From contig NZ_FXBA01000011.1 of NCBI RefSeq assembly GCF_900177705.1, positions 22,770-86,769 of the forward strand: 64,000 nucleotides of DNA, given 5' to 3'. Positions 62,160-64,000 of the stretch are shown here, one piece after another. A model generated the notes under the pieces. It had not been told where the DNA came from. It saw only the letters and a list, made by a program, of their open reading frames with translations, and did no database searches. Position 1 is the first letter of the stretch. Each line of letters starts with the position of its first letter. The position numbers were made by a program, and so were the translations under genes. The DNA is from Fibrobacter sp. UWB15. Its GTDB lineage: Bacteria; Fibrobacterota; Fibrobacteria; Fibrobacterales; Fibrobacteraceae.

Positions 62160-62185
62160 AAAAAACGGCCCGTAGGCCGTTTGTA
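62160..62185 (-). terminator. Terminator after the PD-(D/E)XK pseudogene
   Basis: AAACGGCC-TACG-GGCCGTTT followed by TTTTTATCC on the minus strand. Confidence 0.8.
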
Positions 62186-62628
62186 AAAATAAAGTTAGAA
62201 TTATAATTTTCCGAGTTCCCGGAGCATTTTCTCGTACTTTTGAGCACGGGCCTCCGCAGCATGGGCTTGTTCCCTTGCTTCGTAAAACCGCTTTTCAGCA
62301 TCATCTGCACGCTTGCGTTCAAGGTCAACGGCAATGTCGATTTCCTGTTGCCAAGTCATATAGCGTTTCCTCGTTTCGTTGTCCGTCTGATACCATTTGA
62401 CCAATCGATCGATATTTTCTGTTTCTGGGGAATTCGGCTTCCTTGTGGCGAAGTACTCCATATATTCCCTAATCGATTTCTCGGCGATGTCTCGGTACTT
62501 GTTAAATATATAAAAGTTCTTGAAACAAAGATCACCTAATTCGGTTTTCGGATTATCGACCTCGAGGTTCTTGAACCTGTAGACTGCTTTCCCCTGCCCG
62601 AAAATGTCCTCGGGGCACAGGTATACAA

Positions 62629-62652
62629 GACTTAGCAACTTGTTGCTTAGTC
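62629..62652. repeat. 24-bp palindrome in the second insertion of the pseudogene
   Basis: GACTTAGCAAC, TT, GTTGCTTAGTC; one mismatch in 11 pairs. It lies in a stretch of about 45 bp that is foreign to the protein family and introduces a stop codon. Confidence 0.7.
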
Positions 62653-62794
62653 GATGTTATCCTCTATGGGGAAACACGATATAGAGTTCTTTCAGGTTGT
62701 AGTATACTTCACCCTTATTCAGAGCCTCGCTATCGCACATGGCCTGATAATAACGGGATCTTTTGGGAATTTCCTTGGTGTCTTCCATCTGCAT

Positions 62795-62875
62795 TTGACG
62801 CCTTTGGCGTCTGCAACTACGGCTCAGTCATAATAAAATGCAAGCATTTTATTGCGACGTTCGCCTTGTATGCTA
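62795..62875 (-). repeat. 81-bp palindromic element inserted in the pseudogene (copy A)
   Basis: Minus-strand core GTCGCAATAAAATG-CTTG-CATTTTATTATGAC, then GAG and GCAGACGCC with a final GACGCC/GGCGTC stem. A homologue lies at 23761-23818 (GTCGCGACAAAATG-CTCG-CATTTTGTCATGACCGAG...GCGGACGCC). Confidence 0.75.
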
Positions 62876-63290
62876 TTCAATATCGAAACTGCGGAGCATC
62901 TCTCCGCTCGGCCCCGTTTCCTTTACAAAGACGTCGTAGCGGATTCCCTTGTAGAACGGGCTTACTTCGACAGTCTTTTCGGGCTCGGGATCCCTGAGCT
63001 CATAAATCTTGATGCCGAGAACCGCTTCAAGGAAGGGGTGGGCGATTTCCTTGTGACTGAACACCATTGCAAACATGAACCGGTCCGTAATGGGAAGCTG
63101 TTCAAAAGGCGTGCGTTTGTTTTCCATTTTCAATTTCGCAACCGGAACGCGCCGATTTTCGCGAATAAGGAGACGATCCCTATCTATTACTATATACGCC
63201 ACTTTTGAAAAAAGTGTCTGATTTTTGCCCTGGATATAGAAAAACTTGCTATAACAACCGCGCAACTTATGCGCTGCAGTTGATTTCTGA

Positions 63291-63870
63291 GTTGTGAATT
63301 GCTTTCAGATTTTCTAGTTTTACTAGAGCAATGACAACAGATTAGTAAAAACACGCCTACCACGCTTTGTTGTGAATTGCTTTCAGATTTTCTAGTTTTA
63401 CTAGTGCAATGACAACAAGTCCGCGAAGTTTGTCACGCCCGTATCAGTTGTGAATTGCTTTCAGATTTTCTAGTTTTACTAGTGCAATGACAACCCGCAC
63501 GCTCCGCTGGGTGCTGGTCCGCAAGTTGTGAATTGCTTTCAGATTTTCTAGTTTTACTAGTGCAATGACAACCTTCGCGAAATTCAAACTCTTCACGTCC
63601 CAGTTGTGAATTGCTTTCAGATTTTCTAGTTTTACTAGTGCAATGACAACTCGAGTACGCAGACATAACGTCCTTATCCTGTTGTGAATTGCTTTCAGAT
63701 TTTCTAGTTTTACTAGTGCAATGACAACCTAGAGGGCAAAACAAATAAAAGGGATACAGTTGTGAATTGCTTTCAGATTTTCTAGTTTTACTAGTGCAAT
63801 GACAACATTATAAACATCGAAACGATCAACATCATAGTTGTGAATTGCTTTCAGATTTTCTAGTTTTACT
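63291..63870. CRISPR. CRISPR array, 48-bp repeats and 30-bp spacers, type II-like
   Basis: Seven full repeats at 63291, 63369, 63447, 63525, 63603, 63681 and 63759 (each 48 bp, GTTGTGAATTGC ... GCAATGACAAC) and an eighth truncated after 34 bp (63837-63870). Seven spacers, all exactly 30 bp. The first repeat differs by one base (ACTAGAG instead of ACTAGTG). Repeat ends pair (GTTGT/ACAAC) and contain a CTAG-TTTTA-CTAG core. Length and GTTGTG start resemble type II repeats of the Bacteroidetes/Fibrobacter kind. No cas gene or tracrRNA is visible in the window. Confidence 0.95.
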
Positions 63871-64000
63871 GTAAGCTTCCCCATAATTGTAAGCTTCCCC
63901 ATAATTGTCAGCTACCCATTTTTAGGACTGGTTTAAAGTATACAAAATCACCCGGTTCTCATCAACCGATACTCCATTGGAGCGAGGTTGTTTAAGGAGT
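63870..64000. mobile_element. Left end of an insertion sequence (IS21-like by end structure), partial
   Basis: Begins abruptly inside the eighth CRISPR repeat with three consecutive 18-bp units: TGTAAGCTTCCCCATAAT twice (63870-63887, 63888-63905) and TGTCAGCTACCCATTTTT (63906-63923). Multiple TGTMAGCT-type repeats at the terminus are a hallmark of IS21-family ends. The last bases (TTTAAGGAGT) look like a ribosome-binding site, so a transposase gene probably starts just past the window edge. Family assignment is inferred. Confidence 0.6.

Larger units (their letters stand above)
62201..63127 (-). pseudogene. Broken Rpn/PD-(D/E)XK nuclease family transposase-like gene
   Basis: Original product about 270 residues. 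N-terminal part from ATG 63127 (MENKRTPFEQLPITDRFMF, then GIRYDVFVKETG and FDIE, the start of the PD-(D/E)XK motif) stops at 62873. The expected continuation MQMEDTKEIPKRSRYYQ resumes at 62794 after an 81-bp insert (62795-62875) with stop codons. A second insert around 62626-62674 with a GACTTAGCAAC/GTTGCTTAGTC palindrome breaks the frame again before LCPEDIFGQGKAVYRF. The C-terminal coiled part runs to 62201. So two small palindromic insertions inactivated the gene. Confidence 0.85.

Noticed and set aside
63266..63290. CRISPR leader or tracrRNA left of the array
   Set aside because: Short, no anti-repeat and no promoter-like box seen; only a small GCGCA/TGCGC stem nearby.
63433..63744. Minus-strand ORF of 103 codons with repeated CHCTSKTRKSESNSQ
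   Set aside because: Translation of the CRISPR repeats; no gene.

Overview
The window looks like the chromosome of a Fibrobacter species (phylum Fibrobacterota). The main reasons are two lipoproteins built from FISUMP domains (the Fibrobacter succinogenes major paralogous domain), a dense set of secreted plant-polysaccharide hydrolases that share one short C-terminal beta module, and FCB-type promoter boxes (TAnnTTTG). There are no SusC/SusD-type genes. About 51 protein genes (one cut by the window edge), one pseudogene, two tRNA genes and one CRISPR array can be supported.

Layout. 1-3.1 kb: metabolite-repair epimerase (cut by the edge), an outer-membrane barrel protein and a secreted CE1-type esterase. 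3.2-11.4 kb: ModF-like ATPase, Mrp, DUF971 protein, a sigma-70 factor, two TPR proteins, an RlpA lipoprotein and one small ORF. 11.4-18.5 kb: prmC/prfA, trmO, a NUDIX hydrolase carrying an inserted palindromic repeat, a diguanylate cyclase, an MFS carrier and an RNA m5U methyltransferase. 18.5-22.2 kb: two FISUMP lipoproteins. 22.2-24.2 kb: infC-rpmI-rplT flanked by two tRNA-Gly genes on the other strand. 24.2-26.7 kb: a two-gene unit of a 59-residue membrane peptide and a class III nucleotide cyclase, then hemW. 26.8-33.8 kb: two giant secreted proteins with Ca-binding-like repeats. 34-42 kb: a second sigma factor, a small glycolipid-type cluster (methyltransferase, GT4, flippase-like protein), a helicase-acyltransferase fusion, murI and an unknown protein. 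42.2-62.1 kb: polysaccharide degradation (GH30 xylanase, GH57, three consecutive GH26 mannanases, aldose epimerase, GRP-type sugar transporter, GH9 cellulase) interspersed with nth, cysE, hpt and mnmE. 62.2-64 kb: a broken PD-(D/E)XK transposase-like gene, then a type II-like CRISPR array with 48-bp repeats whose last repeat is cut by what looks like the end of an insertion sequence running off the window.

How it works together. The esterase, GH30, GH26 trio and GH9 enzyme are secreted by N-terminal signal peptides and share the same approximately 60-residue beta module (C-terminal in the hydrolases, internal in the esterase). This suggests a common surface-sorting route for attacking xylan, mannan and cellulose. 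The epimerase and GRP transporter nearby could handle released sugars.

Most unusual signals: (1) seven or more genes have a TAnnTTT box ending only 4-6 nt before the start codon and no Shine-Dalgarno sequence, which predicts leaderless mRNAs; (2) small palindromic elements have inserted into coding genes, in frame in the NUDIX gene and disruptively in the PD-(D/E)XK gene, and one of them has a recognisable second copy 39 kb away; (3) inverted repeats with a 7-bp period lie at gene ends and supply stop codons; (4) a UvrD-like helicase lacking the usual 2B region is fused in frame to a PlsC acyltransferase. All calls come from reading the sequence; no database search was run.
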